DNA of 64,000 nt from DAOUJH01 sp965116555 (GTDB taxonomy: Bacteria; Chloroflexota; Dehalococcoidia; Lucifugimonadales; QGNO01): assembly GCA_965116555.1 (NCBI GenBank), contig OZ220698.1:1488001-1552000 (forward strand), in the 5' to 3' direction. A program made the translations under genes and the position numbers. The notes beneath the pieces are model-generated. The model saw only the letters and a program-made list of their open reading frames with translations. It was not told the DNA's origin and ran no database searches. Every line of letters begins with the position of its first letter. The stretch's first letter is position 1. Positions 1-8,462 of this stretch are shown here, piece after piece.

Positions 1-135
1 GCCGATCTCCGGAAGTCTCAGCGCCAGTGCGTGGACCACATCGTTGAAGAACCCGCTGAAATGCAGGGTCGCTATTAAGAACACCGGAGTGACGACCGCT
101 ATGCACCACTTCAGGGTCTTTGCTCTAAACTTCAT
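1..135 (-). CDS. Partial membrane or exported protein, N-terminus only
   Basis: The 45 visible residues start MKFRAKTLKWCIAVVTPVFL, a basic N-terminus followed by a hydrophobic segment at about residues 10-28, so this is a membrane anchor or uncleaved signal. The reading frame runs off the left edge of the window. An AGGAGG Shine-Dalgarno lies about 7 nt upstream of the ATG; a GTG immediately before it is an alternative start. The stop of the protease gene upstream is only 24 nt away on the same strand, so the two are probably cotranscribed. The family is not recognisable from this fragment. Confidence 0.55.
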   Translation of the reverse strand, partial: MKFRAKTLKWCIAVVTPVFLIATLHFSGFFNDVVHALALRLPEIG

Positions 136-159
136 CACAATCCCTCCTTTCGCATTTCC

Positions 160-2550
160 TTAATGCGGGACTGAGCCGTGCTTATTGCGGTAGACCTGCT
201 TTATGTATTCGACATCAAAGTGCGGGATCCATGACTTCTTCGCTGAATCTGTCATCACGGAGTCAGGGTAAGCGTCTACCTCTTTGCCATTTACCTGAAC
301 TTTGTATTTGTAGAGGTCGTCCAGCCCTAGCGCATGACCGAACTCATGTATAAAGGTTGAGGGTAGTGACCTGTACCTGCTGCCGTCAGGAGTCCTTTCC
401 CGATCAAGTCTGACCTTATTGGTCCAGTGAAATCTGACGGCTGAATTGGTTCTGTCGTTCCATTCCCATGCGGGTTCCTCAAAGGTCATAATCATATTGC
501 CCATCTCTATCGCAACATCCGGACGGATGAAGGGTTCTAAGAAGGGTGCAAGGTCGAGAAGCTCAATGGCGGCCTTTGGATACACGCAGGCCACTGCCCT
601 GCCGCAGTCGTCATCGTTGGTCAGAACCACCAGTTCAGGAGGGTCGTTGCTGTTGCGGTCTCCTGGGTTCGTCCTTATAAGAGTCTCTCTGCCGTCGGTA
701 TTCCGGTTTCCACAGGCTTGCCTTTCGCATATCTGCACGTCGGGCCAGCGTGAGGATTGACCGCCTATGGCGCGGTTCCAGGCGCGTTCCGCAGACCCGA
801 TGGCAATGGGGAAGAGAACTCCTGGGTCTTGTTTCCAGGGTGTCGCAGTAGGCGTGGGGTCAGAGCCATTCCCGTTCCGGGGACTATTCTGGTCTCCATC
901 CCAGCAGTGATGCCGCGCTGAGTCCCCACCGCCATCGTCACACCAATGCGGCGTCGGCGTCGGCGGAACTGGCGTCGGCGTCGGTGGGTCGCAATGATGC
1001 CGCGCTGAGTCGCTGCCATCGTCACACCAGTGCGGCGTCGGGGTCGGCGGCGCTGGCGTCGGCGTCGGTGGGTCGCAATGATGCCGCGCTGAGTCGCTGC
1101 CATCGTCACACCAGTGCGGCGTCGGGGTCGGCGGCGCTGGCGTCGGCGTCGGTGGGTCGCAATGATGCCGCGCTGAGTCGCCGCCATCGTCACACCAGTG
1201 CGGCGTCGGGGTCGGCGTAGGTGGTACTGGCGTGGGTGTCGGCGGCGCTGGTGTGGGCGTCGGGATACAATGATGCCTCGCTGAGTCGCCGCCGCCATCG
1301 TCACACCAGTGCGGCGTCGGGGTCGGCGTTGGCGTTGGGCAATGATGCCTCGCTGAGTCAGGGTCAGTGCCGCCATCGTCACACCAATGCGGCGTCGGGG
1401 TCGGCGTTGGCGTTGGGGTCGGCGTTCCTGGCGTAGGCGTAGGCGTCGGCGTACAATCGAGGCGTCGGGCGGAATCAAGCTCGGTGCCGTCATCATCGCA
1501 GACAGGAGTCGGACTCGGCGTGGGCGTCGACGTCGCTGGCAAAGGTGTCCAGGTGGGGGGCAGCTTCTCTACCCAATACATGACGGTGTGGTCCCTCTGG
1601 TATCCCAAATGCGGGATAGGGGCGGAAGGCTTTATCTCTAGGGTGTATTCGCTCGCCGAGCTGCTGAGAGACCCGGCGACCAGGAGTTCCAACATGTAGA
1701 GGTCGTCACCTGTCCTGGCAGGGAGCAGCCGCGAGAGGCGGGCATTGGTGTGGCCGGCTGCCTCTTCCTGGTTATTGTCGTTTTTCTGCAGCACGTCCCT
1801 GGTGAAGGACGTGCTGCTCCTGAGAACAAGATAAGTGTCCTCGGTTTCAGACTTCAGGTCGATGATGAAATGCATGGGCTCGGTCAGCCGGAATGTGTAG
1901 TACCTGGCAGGAGACGTGCTCTTGTAGCTCGACATGCAGTTGCTGGGCCATGTGGATGTTCTGACCGAGCGGGTAGTGTACCTGTTGATTGTCCCTATGT
2001 CCCAGATGGTGCAATCCCCTACCTGTACGGGAGTTGCCGTGGGAATTGGCGTAGGTGTCTCGCACGGGTCCAGGCTGGGCCCTGTAGAATCATCGCGCGG
2101 GGAGTTGGGCGTTCCCTCGCTACAAGCTGGCGTAGGCGTAGCCGTGGGCGGCTCAGGGGTAGGCGTAGCTGTGGGCGGCTCAGGGGTAGGTGTAGCTGTA
2201 GGCGTGGCTGTGGGTTCAGTATTCCCCCCTGGCGATGCGAAACAGGACACAACGGTCTCGAACTGCGCAATAGTGATCACTCCGGTTACCATGTCGACCA
2301 CCGCCACGTCGAACTCTTCACCGCTTAGCCGGTTGTTGCCGTCTGTATCATACGAGGCGCATAGCCCCGTAAGGCTCGCTTCGGAACTCGAAGGGGCCAG
2401 CGCCAGCATCATCGCAATGAAGGCCACGAATATCAGCGACCCCCCAAAGATCGCGTAGCTCAGCTTCATGGCATGCCCAGTCTCTTCCGTACTCACAGGC
2501 CACCAACCTTTCTGCTTGTCAAGAGTGCCCTTTTCAGGCGCAACCTGCAT
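160..2550 (-). CDS. Secreted PT-rich zincin-type metalloprotease with Cys-containing repeats
   Basis: Seen: a membrane anchor at about residues 28-50, then a calcium-loop-like motif DTDGNNRLSGEEF (EF-hand or dockerin type), PT-rich linkers, a beta-rich region resembling a prepeptidase/PPC fold (about 180-310), a long PTPTP tract with six HWCDD...SARHHC units plus one degenerate unit, and a C-terminal domain with HEFGHALGLDD at about 735-745. The HExxHxxGxxD pattern and the later SVMTD (a likely Met-turn) point to a metzincin-like zinc protease, with three zinc ligands and a catalytic Glu. It probably acts at the cell surface on proteins; the substrate is unknown. An alternative start is Met28 (2469), which would leave a conventional N-terminal anchor. 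Exact subfamily is uncertain. Confidence 0.75.
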   Translation of the reverse strand: MQVAPEKGTLDKQKGWWPVSTEETGHAMKLSYAIFGGSLIFVAFIAMMLALAPSSSEASLTGLCASYDTDGNNRLSGEEFDVAVVDMVTGVITIAQFETVVSCFASPGGNTEPTATPTATPTPEPPTATPTPEPPTATPTPACSEGTPNSPRDDSTGPSLDPCETPTPIPTATPVQVGDCTIWDIGTINRYTTRSVRTSTWPSNCMSSYKSTSPARYYTFRLTEPMHFIIDLKSETEDTYLVLRSSTSFTRDVLQKNDNNQEEAAGHTNARLSRLLPARTGDDLYMLELLVAGSLSSSASEYTLEIKPSAPIPHLGYQRDHTVMYWVEKLPPTWTPLPATSTPTPSPTPVCDDDGTELDSARRLDCTPTPTPTPGTPTPTPTPTPTPHWCDDGGTDPDSARHHCPTPTPTPTPHWCDDGGGDSARHHCIPTPTPAPPTPTPVPPTPTPTPHWCDDGGDSARHHCDPPTPTPAPPTPTPHWCDDGSDSARHHCDPPTPTPAPPTPTPHWCDDGSDSARHHCDPPTPTPVPPTPTPHWCDDGGGDSARHHCWDGDQNSPRNGNGSDPTPTATPWKQDPGVLFPIAIGSAERAWNRAIGGQSSRWPDVQICERQACGNRNTDGRETLIRTNPGDRNSNDPPELVVLTNDDDCGRAVACVYPKAAIELLDLAPFLEPFIRPDVAIEMGNMIMTFEEPAWEWNDRTNSAVRFHWTNKVRLDRERTPDGSRYRSLPSTFIHEFGHALGLDDLYKYKVQVNGKEVDAYPDSVMTDSAKKSWIPHFDVEYIKQVYRNKHGSVPH
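900..1500 (-). repeat. In-gene minisatellite encoding PT-rich linkers and HWCDD-SARHHC units
   Basis: About seven imperfect tandem copies lie inside the protease gene. Each encodes a Cys-flanked acidic-to-His motif (for example HWCDDGSDSARHHC) followed by a PPTPTPAPPTPTP spacer. Three central copies (about 975-1190) are almost identical at DNA level, which indicates recent expansion. The unit length stays a multiple of three, so copy-number change would alter stalk length without breaking the frame. Confidence 0.85.
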
Positions 2551-2628
2551 AACAGTGACTATGCTTTCGATACTTTACAACGTCGATGTATAACTGCTGT
2601 CTAATCCAAGCCCTTTTCTGTGGCAATA

Positions 2629-2658
2629 TTGTGTCAATATACGCCAATACGCTACAAT
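2629..2658 (+). promoter_or_regulatory. Candidate promoter for the sensor kinase remnant
   Basis: TTGTGT (2629-2634) and TACAAT (2653-2658) are separated by 18 nt and sit 45 nt before the kinase start in the divergent intergenic region. The -10 match is good and the -35 match is only three of six. The direct repeat CAATAT..CAATAT overlaps the -35 box. Sequence inspection only. Confidence 0.35.
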
Positions 2659-2703
2659 GAGGCCCCAATAGGGCGAAATCCGCCCGGAGCAATGGAGGCG
2701 AAA

Positions 2704-3867
2704 ATGGAGCGGTCGGATGAACTGATGCGGGAGAACCGGTTGTTGCGGAGCCTCGTGTCCCGCCTCAGCGAGGCCAGTCTGCGCATCAACGAGAGCCTTG
2801 AATTCGACACCGTGCTGCAAGGCGTGCTGGACTCCGCCCGGTCGCTGGCCGACGCTACCTATGGGGTGATCATCCTCCTAGATGATGATGGGCAGGCGGA
2901 GGACTTCCTCGCCTCCGGTCTGACCCCTGAGGAAGCCCAGTGGCTGTGGAACGTGCCAGACGCCATGTGGTTCTTCGAACACCTGGGAACGATTCCCGAA
3001 CCGATCCGTGTGCCTGACCTTACCGGCCACCTAAGGGCCCAGGGACTTTCCGAGCCCATCTTGCCGGTGGAGGCCAAAGCCTTCCTGGCGGCTCCCGTCC
3101 GTCACTTGGGCCTGAGCGTGGCCAACATCTACCTGGCGAGGCAGGAACTCGGCCGCCAGTTCGACGAAAGAGACGAGGAGACGCTGGTCATGTTCGCCTC
3201 TCAGGCGGCGCTGGTCATCGCCAACGCTCGCAGATACCGGGAGGAGCGGCGGGCCAGGACCGACCTAGAGACGTTGTTGGACACGTCGCCGGTGGGAGTT
3301 GTAGTCTTGGACGCCAGGAATGGAAAGGCGGAGTCTCTGAACCGGGAGGCGAGGCGGATCATCGGCGATCTTCTGACGCCGGACAGCTCGGTGGAGCGCG
3401 TACTGTCCACCCTCACCTTCCATCGCGCCGACGGGCGGGAGGTCTCGCTGGAAGAGACCTCCCTGACCGAGGCATTGAGCACGGGAGAGACGGTGCACGC
3501 CGAGGAGATCACCGTCGAGCTACCCGACGGCCGGAGCGTAACCACCCTGGTCAACGCCACGCCCATCCTTTCCGAGGACGGCGGGCTGGAGTCCTTCATG
3601 ATCACTTTGCAGGACCTAGCCCCGTTGGAGCAACTGGAGCGTCTGCGAGCCGAGTTTCTGGGCATGGTTAGCCACGAGCTGCGCACGCCGCTCACCTCCA
3701 TCAGGGGCTCGGCGACGACACTGCTGGAAGAGGAGCTGGCCCTTGACCCGGCGGAGATGCGCCAGTTTCACCGTATCATAGTAGAGCAGGATCCTCAGGG
3801 CGCAAAGTCGAGGCTTTGCGAGAGTACCACATTGAAGCCATGCTGCGAGCGTGTCCCAACACGCTAA
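2704..3867 (+). pseudogene. Truncated GAF-PAS-HisKA sensor histidine kinase
   Basis: Start chosen at 2704 because GGAGG lies 5 nt upstream; 2692 is also possible. An N-terminal coiled coil (MRENRLLRSLVSRLSEA) is followed by a GAF domain (about 20-180), a PAS-like segment (about 190-300) and a HisKA helix with SHELRTPL, phospho-acceptor His324. Family knowledge: a HATPase catalytic domain should follow. Here homology stops after FHRIIVEQ near 3788, and the frame runs into foreign DNA encoding a recombinase in another frame. Without an ATP-binding domain it cannot autophosphorylate. It is interpreted as a kinase broken by recombination with the adjacent integrase gene. Confidence 0.8.
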
Positions 3868-4411
3868 TAGGCAAACGGGATGCCGCGATGATTGCGGTCG
3901 GCTTCGCCGGAGCTTTGCGCCGTTCAGAGATATGCACCTTGGCCGTCGATGACGTTGAGTTCTTGGACTCCGTTGAAGATGATAGGGACCGCATGTGGAT
4001 TACGATTCGCCAGTCCAAGACTGACCAGCATGGCAAAGGACAGAGAGTGGCAATACTCGATGGAAGAGCCGTTCGCCCGATAACTCACCTTCGGGTGTGG
4101 CTGGAGAGTTCTGGCATAACTGGAGGACCGGTCTTCCAAACAATGAAGCGTGGAGGCTACTTGCGGGCAGGCCGATGCACCATAGCGACATTCCTCGCAT
4201 CCTCAAGCACTACGCTGCAAGCATCGGACTGGACCCGAAGGACATTGCAGGGCATTCGCTGAGAGCTGGCTTCGTGACCAGCGCCGCCGTTCACCATGCG
4301 CGATTGGACAAGATCATGGCCGTCAGTCGCCATACAAACCCAGCTACAGTCATGGGATACATACGTGACGCGGATGCCTTCGCGGATCATGCTGGGCAGC
4401 ATTTCCTGTAG
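3795..4411 (+). pseudogene. Tyrosine recombinase (integrase) remnant, N-truncated and frameshifted
   Basis: The catalytic domain is readable in two frames. The first gives IEAMLRACPN and GALRRSEI (first catalytic Arg). Near 4170 the frame shifts, and the second gives HSLRAGF (His-x-x-Arg) and VMGYIR (catalytic Tyr), ending HAGQHFL. The SAM-like DNA-binding N-terminus is missing, replaced by the truncated kinase at about 3788-3800. Family role: site-specific strand exchange to integrate or excise mobile DNA. With one frameshift and no N-terminus it is almost certainly dead, but it marks an old integration site beside the conjugative element. Confidence 0.85.
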
Positions 4412-4560
4412 GTCTTGGTATTCCTAGCTCGTTCTATAAATGTACGAAAGTGAAGAAGGTTTCTGACACAGATAGAGGACTAAAGCAGGCGGGCTTCGTT
4501 GCTCTGATCCGGGAGCCACAGGTGTGATAGGCTTTCCCACAAGCCCATGGGGAAAAGTCC

Positions 4561-4887
4561 GTGAACATCCTCCACTCCGCAACAGATCCAACGCTGCTGG
4601 CCCGACTGAAGGAGATGCTGGGCAGTTCCACCCGCGCCGATATCGCCGTTGGCTACTTCTTCATCGGCGGCTTTGGGGCCGTGGCCGACGACCTGGCGCG
4701 GCTGGACAAAGTGCGCATCCTGGTGGGTCGCACGGATCGGCAGGTACTGGAGGAGGTCGCCCTAGGCCTTCAACAGCAGCAGGCCCTCCGTGCCCGGCTG
4801 GACGCGGACGCTCTGGTGCGGCGCAGCGTGGGATGTCCTGTCACCATCACCAGAGCGGCGGTGTGGTGTTCGACGCGCTGGGCCTAA
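4561..4887 (+). pseudogene. N-terminal fragment of a PLD-like helicase/nuclease
   Basis: Residues 1-75 (MNILHSATDPTLLARLKEML, then ADIAVGYFFIGGF and KVRILVGRTD) resemble the N-terminal phospholipase-D-like half that precedes many SNF2/DEAD helicases in defence and mobile loci. Homology fades after about residue 85 and the frame ends at 4887 with no HKD motif. The start is GTG at 4561. The next gene begins 6 nt after the stop in the same frame, which suggests a deletion fused two unrelated gene remnants. Assignment rests on motif resemblance only. Confidence 0.5.
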
Positions 4888-4893
4888 CACAGG

Positions 4894-5313
4894 GTGAGCG
4901 TGACGCCGTATAAAGTCAGCGCCCGACGCGTCGCGTCTAGCCGCTACCTCCTGGCCCTCAATGCTGCCCTCCTCGCGTTATACGGGCTTAAGCCGGCGGG
5001 TCTCGGCGAGAACTACTGGCTATTGTTTGTTCCCGTCATTGGAGTCCTCGTCTCAGTGCTCTGGTACTGGATGATCAAGTCGCATGCAGACCTAAACTGC
5101 ATCAAGTTCGACTTGATTCATAAGCTGGAGGAGCAGCTACCGGCAGCGCTCTACAAGTATGAATGGGAACTCGCAGAGAAAGGTAACGGCAAAAGCTACC
5201 GCGCAGCGACAGCGATAGAGCAGTGGATACCGGTTCTGTTCATTGGGCTTCACGTGATCTTGGGGACCGTGATTGTTCTCGCCATCTTTGGCATTGTGAA
5301 TTGGACAAATTGA
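4894..5313 (+). CDS. RipA-family-like membrane protein
   Basis: 139 aa from a GTG start. Two hydrophobic helices near the N-terminus (about 18-35 and 43-60) are followed by a cytoplasmic helix with W-Y-W-M-I-K-S and KFDLIHKLEEQLP, then a C-terminal helix (about 112-136). This arrangement and the KFxxIHxLExQLP-like segment match the RipA-type octameric membrane proteins often found in defence or mobile islands; this is my recognition and has not been checked. The N-terminus is shorter than usual for the family and abuts the PLD fragment, so the gene may itself be 5'-truncated. Confidence 0.55.
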   Translation: MSVTPYKVSARRVASSRYLLALNAALLALYGLKPAGLGENYWLLFVPVIGVLVSVLWYWMIKSHADLNCIKFDLIHKLEEQLPAALYKYEWELAEKGNGKSYRAATAIEQWIPVLFIGLHVILGTVIVLAIFGIVNWTN

Positions 5314-5416
5314 CCACTATCACTGAGGAGCATCACACAAACTCCACCCAACTTAAGTCTATGCTTCCTTATGTTGACAACGGGCTTAGCGGCTCGTCGA
5401 AGATCCCCGCCGAAGC

Positions 5417-6529
5417 CTAACTCGGTGTCACATCATCCTGCCGTTTCGGTTCCTCTTCAGTACCCTCTGCTAGCCCATAGGTAGCTTCCTGGTAGGCGCC
5501 GCGGAGGGCTTCGAGGAATCCTTCTGGCAACTCCCAATAGGTACTCGCCGCCCCAATGGTCGTCGGACTGATGATTTCCTCCATCCTTTTCTTGGATATC
5601 GGGGCGCGACTGTAGAAGAGGCTGCCACCGAACTGGAGGTAGCCGTACCCTGCCTTGTTCTTGTAAACATAGATGAGCCCTCTGTCCGTGTCTGGCAACT
5701 CGACGCGAAGGACCGTGTTGGCAGATCCCACTCTTGTGGAAATTCTTGCCAGCCCTATGGACTCCAACTCCAGTGCTAGTCCACACAGTCGCTCCAACCG
5801 CTCCCTTTGGTCTGCTCTGGCCGTCTTGATGGCCTCCTGGAACTCCTCAGCTCCCTCAAAGGTCTCTGGCTGGTAAGACCCTTGTCCTCCCGCCTCCCGT
5901 TCTCGGTTTCGCAAACGGACCATGTAGTCCGCCGCCTCCGGCATAGGAATCACTTGACTTGTTTCGAGCAACAGACCATTCTCAGATCTGTAGGGCTGCA
6001 ACTTGATGCACGTTATGTCCATTTCCCTCTGGTTGAGCCACAGGACACTCGTGGTGAGTTCCTTTGAAAAGTTGGCGGAGACCAGGATGATCCGCGGGTT
6101 GGCTGTGCTAATGCGAGTCCCCGCTTCATCCGGGCCTAGGTGTGCTCGGATGGAGGCGTCTGCGTCTCCGTTCATCTTTCGCTCCCTGCGATACCAGCGA
6201 TGGGCGTCGATAACTTGTCCCAACGTCATGTTGGCAACCATCGCTGCGTATCGAATGGCCTGCAAGTCCATCAGGCTGTCCTGGTCGCTGCGCTTGAGCT
6301 CCACAACCACCAGCCGCCCCTTCCCATCCAAGGCCAAGAGGTCGATGCGGCGGCTGGACTCCTCCCAGTCGCCGTATTCTTCTGCGACGACGAACAGCTC
6401 CTCTTCCAGAAGGTCAGGCCTGTCACGTAGCATCCGTTGCAAGTCGTAGCGTTCATACAGTTTCTCGGTTTCGAAGGATGTCTTTTCAAGTGCTTCAAAC
6501 TTGCTGTTCGTTATCCGGTAGACAGCCAT
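5417..6529 (-). CDS. NucS/DUF91-type PD-(D/E)XK nuclease domain protein
   Basis: 370 aa. Residues about 20-120 hold a restriction-endonuclease-like fold with R61-I-D63-L-L-A-L-D followed by V-V-V-E77-L-K79-R, the D...ExK catalytic triad of the endonuclease NucS/DUF91 group. Residues about 140-215 continue the usual companion region (RIILVSANFSKE, then MDITCIKLQPY). The C-terminal part (about 255-355) looks like the DUF4268-type domain seen in similar stand-alone proteins. It probably cuts or binds DNA; the biological role (repair or defence) is unknown. It is convergent with the gene before it and has a G-rich weak ribosome site. Confidence 0.75.
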   Translation of the reverse strand: MAVYRITNSKFEALEKTSFETEKLYERYDLQRMLRDRPDLLEEELFVVAEEYGDWEESSRRIDLLALDGKGRLVVVELKRSDQDSLMDLQAIRYAAMVANMTLGQVIDAHRWYRRERKMNGDADASIRAHLGPDEAGTRISTANPRIILVSANFSKELTTSVLWLNQREMDITCIKLQPYRSENGLLLETSQVIPMPEAADYMVRLRNREREAGGQGSYQPETFEGAEEFQEAIKTARADQRERLERLCGLALELESIGLARISTRVGSANTVLRVELPDTDRGLIYVYKNKAGYGYLQFGGSLFYSRAPISKKRMEEIISPTTIGAASTYWELPEGFLEALRGAYQEATYGLAEGTEEEPKRQDDVTPS

Positions 6530-6660
6530 AGCAATTTCCCCCCAGGCTCGCTGTCCTCATCCTATCACGCCTGTCCGGCTACAGTTGCCCACTGTGATGG
6601 ATTCTAACTCGCACGGGGGTTAGACCTACATCCACACGCTTTCCTGGAGGAGCAAGGAGA

Positions 6661-6861
6661 CTGCCAGACCCAGACAACATCAGGCTTCGGTTCGGGCCTA
6701 ACTGGAGTAAGAACCTTGATGAAGGGTAAAGGATTAGGCTGCACACAGGATCGCAGGATGTTCTCCTAGAGATCGCCGTTGGACCAGCTCCTTTTGAGAG
6801 AAGGCCGATTAGTAGTGACACAACACTGGTTTCCCAAGGAGTGCTCAACGCGATAGCATAG
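6661..6861 (+). pseudogene. Possible decayed coding remnant in the 6530-6903 gap
   Basis: In one plus-strand frame this stretch reads like protein (RLRFGPNWSKNLDEG, a stop at 6727, then VLLEIAVGPAPFERR and SDTTLVSQGVL). No start codon with a ribosome site is visible and no family is recognised. The rest of the 374-nt gap shows nothing I can support. Confidence 0.25.
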
Positions 6862-6903
6862 ACACATGCAGAACGTTGATGGGCCCTGCAACAAGGGGGC
6901 CTG

Positions 6904-7254
6904 ATGGACAACATCCATAGAGTCTTCGCCGAGATGTTCGCCCCTTGGAATATCCGACTGCCCCCCGACGCCACAACCACTAAGCGGCCTGGCAGGATCA
7001 GGAAGGCTGGATGGTCTATCTCCTATGTGCTCGGCGAGGACTATCTCGACTACTACGCCGAGCACCGCATGACCAATTCAAGGCATGTGCGGATCTACTC
7101 TGACGGAAGGACTGAGGGTTTGGAGGCTCCCATGGATTGGCACGTGGTTCCAGCCGACCCTGATGAGTCGGTGCAACGGCAGGCCAGAGAGGACTACTAC
7201 GCTTACAATCGAAGGGTGTACTCCCGGCTGAGGGCGAAGGGATTGTTAGACTAG
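6904..7254 (+). CDS. Conserved-looking hypothetical protein, 116 aa
   Basis: A soluble protein rich in Arg, Asp and Tyr with a compact core (GWSISYVLGEDYLDYY, then HVRIYSDGRTEGLEAP) and a charged C-terminal helix (RQAREDYYAYNRRVYSRLRAK). No signal peptide, membrane segment or catalytic motif is visible. The length and codon pattern look like a real gene, and the ATG follows a G-rich sequence that could act as a weak ribosome site. Function is not assigned. Confidence 0.55.
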   Translation: MDNIHRVFAEMFAPWNIRLPPDATTTKRPGRIRKAGWSISYVLGEDYLDYYAEHRMTNSRHVRIYSDGRTEGLEAPMDWHVVPADPDESVQRQAREDYYAYNRRVYSRLRAKGLLD

Positions 7255-7625
7255 TGTGAGCCTCCCCAAGGATTAGGTTCACGGCGCCTAGAATCCACCG
7301 GCGTACTCGTATCCCCCTGGTGCGAGCGCTCTCGGAGCGTTCGGTACCTAAAGCGCTGTGGGGATAGACGGCATTGTAGTCGTCCCCCTACTGCGAGCAA
7401 GCTCGTGAACCAGTACAGCCCCATCTTCATGCTGAAGATGGGGCTGTAAACATTAACGCCGGGGATTGTTGAGATCCTCCCGGGGGGTGCTGGCTCCGAC
7501 AGCGAGGCACGCTTGTCAGTTTAACCGTTGGGCGCGGTCGATTCGCTGGCGGAGGCTATCCTGAAACGCATCATCTTGTTTGCGTTGATCTTGAAGGACC
7601 GGCTCGATGCCGCGACAGCGCATCC
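7255..7625. other. Non-coding gap with structured sequence
   Basis: No convincing gene. An outer TATCCCC...GGGGATA pair (about 7307-7362) encloses two AGCGCT segments, a GAGCAAGCTC palindrome follows, and a strong hairpin lies at 7414-7448. The layout resembles the 3' end of IS200/IS605-type tnpB elements, where the guide RNA and right-end hairpin lie, but no tnpB or tnpA is present. Confidence 0.35.
7414..7448 (+). terminator. 16-bp perfect hairpin, terminator or IS right-end hairpin
   Basis: TACAGCCCCATCTTCA pairs perfectly with its complement across a 3-nt loop. No U-tract follows, so it is either a bidirectional terminator or a transposon-end hairpin. Confidence 0.55.
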
Positions 7626-7770
7626 GTCACAGCAGAGAAAACCTACGCAGTCCCGGTGGACTTCCCGGAGCGTTTCAAGCGGTTCCAAGGGGAATCGGGC
7701 CTGTCGTGGTTGGGCATAGCCCGTCACCTCGGGACCTATCGGCACATGCCAAGACATCAGAGCCGGATGG
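7626..7770 (+). pseudogene. Remnant of an XRE-type helix-turn-helix gene
   Basis: The reading TAEKTYAVPVDFPERFKRF, then GESGLSWLGIARHLGTYRH, closely parallels the intact repressor at 8192-8458 (TKKTTYEM...FAEALRAFKRASGLTWAEIARRLG). Similarity is lost after the second helix and the frame continues as nonsense. It is probably an older, decayed paralogue of the neighbouring repressor. The following 7855-7986 has no gene I can support. Confidence 0.5.
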
Positions 7771-7986
7771 TCTTATCTCCGGCAGAGTTGCGTTCGGACG
7801 CTGTGAAGTACAGCTTGACCTTGGGGCGGACGCCTCCCCTACCCGCCCCTTGAGTTAGTGAGGCGAGAAGAAAGGTTGGGTAGAGTTAATGCTGGGTACC
7901 CGATAATCAGAGAAGGACTATAGACACAGAGATGACAAGACTCAGGCACTCGCTTTAGTCGGTATGCTGAATGCGCTTGCCGAGTC

Positions 7987-8013
7987 TTTACATGGAGGAG
8001 AATAGTATATAAT
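7987..8013 (+). promoter_or_regulatory. Candidate promoter, TTTACA-15-TATAAT
   Basis: TTTACA (7987-7992) and a perfect TATAAT (8008-8013) are 15 nt apart, slightly short, in an AT-rich island. The hairpin at 8036-8065 follows directly, so a transcript would be only about 50-60 nt. Confidence 0.35.
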
Positions 8014-8035
8014 TCCCATTGATAGACTGGAAGGA

Positions 8036-8072
8036 CCCTCTGCATACAAAGTTGCAAGCAGAGGGCGCTTTG
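8036..8072 (+). terminator. Hairpin with short T-run
   Basis: CCCTCTGC (8036-8043) pairs perfectly with GCAGAGGG (8058-8065) and CGCTTTG follows. The T-run is short, so termination efficiency is doubtful. Confidence 0.4.
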
Positions 8073-8191
8073 TAAGAGAGCGGGTCGACCGCTGGATGAA
8101 AGAACTAGCTAAACGACTACTAGAACCAACAGTGGCCCTGAAACCTCAATAATGGCTCCCCTTGGGAGAGCGATTTCACGGATGTCGGAGG

Positions 8192-8458
8192 TCAAGGCCG
8201 CTGCCGTACCCTCACGCTGCGGAACAGGTGGCCCAGACCCATGCCGTCGGCCAGTTCCTGCAGGGCGAGGAGGTGGTGCGTGTTGGGCACAATGCCCTTC
8301 CGCCAACGCCACAGGTTGACGACGCTGGTGCCGAGACGGCGGGCGATCTCCGCCCACGTCAGTCCGGAGGCCCTCTTGAATGCCCTGAGGGCTTCGGCGA
8401 AGCCGCCGGTCATTTCGTAGGTCGTTTTCTTGGTGCGTTTGACGCGCTCGCGGGACAT
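8192..8458 (-). CDS. XRE-family HTH regulator, 88 aa
   Basis: A small DNA-binding protein. The helix-turn-helix lies at about residues 22-55 (FAEALRAFKRASGLTWAEIA, RRLGTSVVNLWRW), followed by HHLLALQELADGMGLGHLF, a common extension in short Chloroflexota repressors. An AAGGAGG site lies 9 nt before the ATG and just after the previous gene's stop, so it is the third gene of a three-gene HTH operon (9006 to 8192). It is likely part of the element's regulatory switch. Target DNA is unknown. Confidence 0.75.
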   Translation of the reverse strand: MSRERVKRTKKTTYEMTGGFAEALRAFKRASGLTWAEIARRLGTSVVNLWRWRKGIVPNTHHLLALQELADGMGLGHLFRSVRVRQRP

Positions 8459-8462
8459 CAGG

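Noticed and set aside
900..1440. Possible CRISPR array
   Set aside because: Repeats are in-frame protein repeats of unequal length without unique spacers, and no cas genes are nearby. The Cas4-like nuclease belongs to the recombination block.
765..1496. Overlapping Arg-rich frame and plus-strand frames in the protease repeat region
   Set aside because: They arise from the PT/Cys repeat DNA in other frames. Only the 160-2550 frame has a signal anchor and a zinc motif.
2704..4411. A functional kinase-recombinase fusion gene
   Set aside because: The two parts are in different frames, the kinase lacks its ATPase domain and the recombinase has another frameshift.
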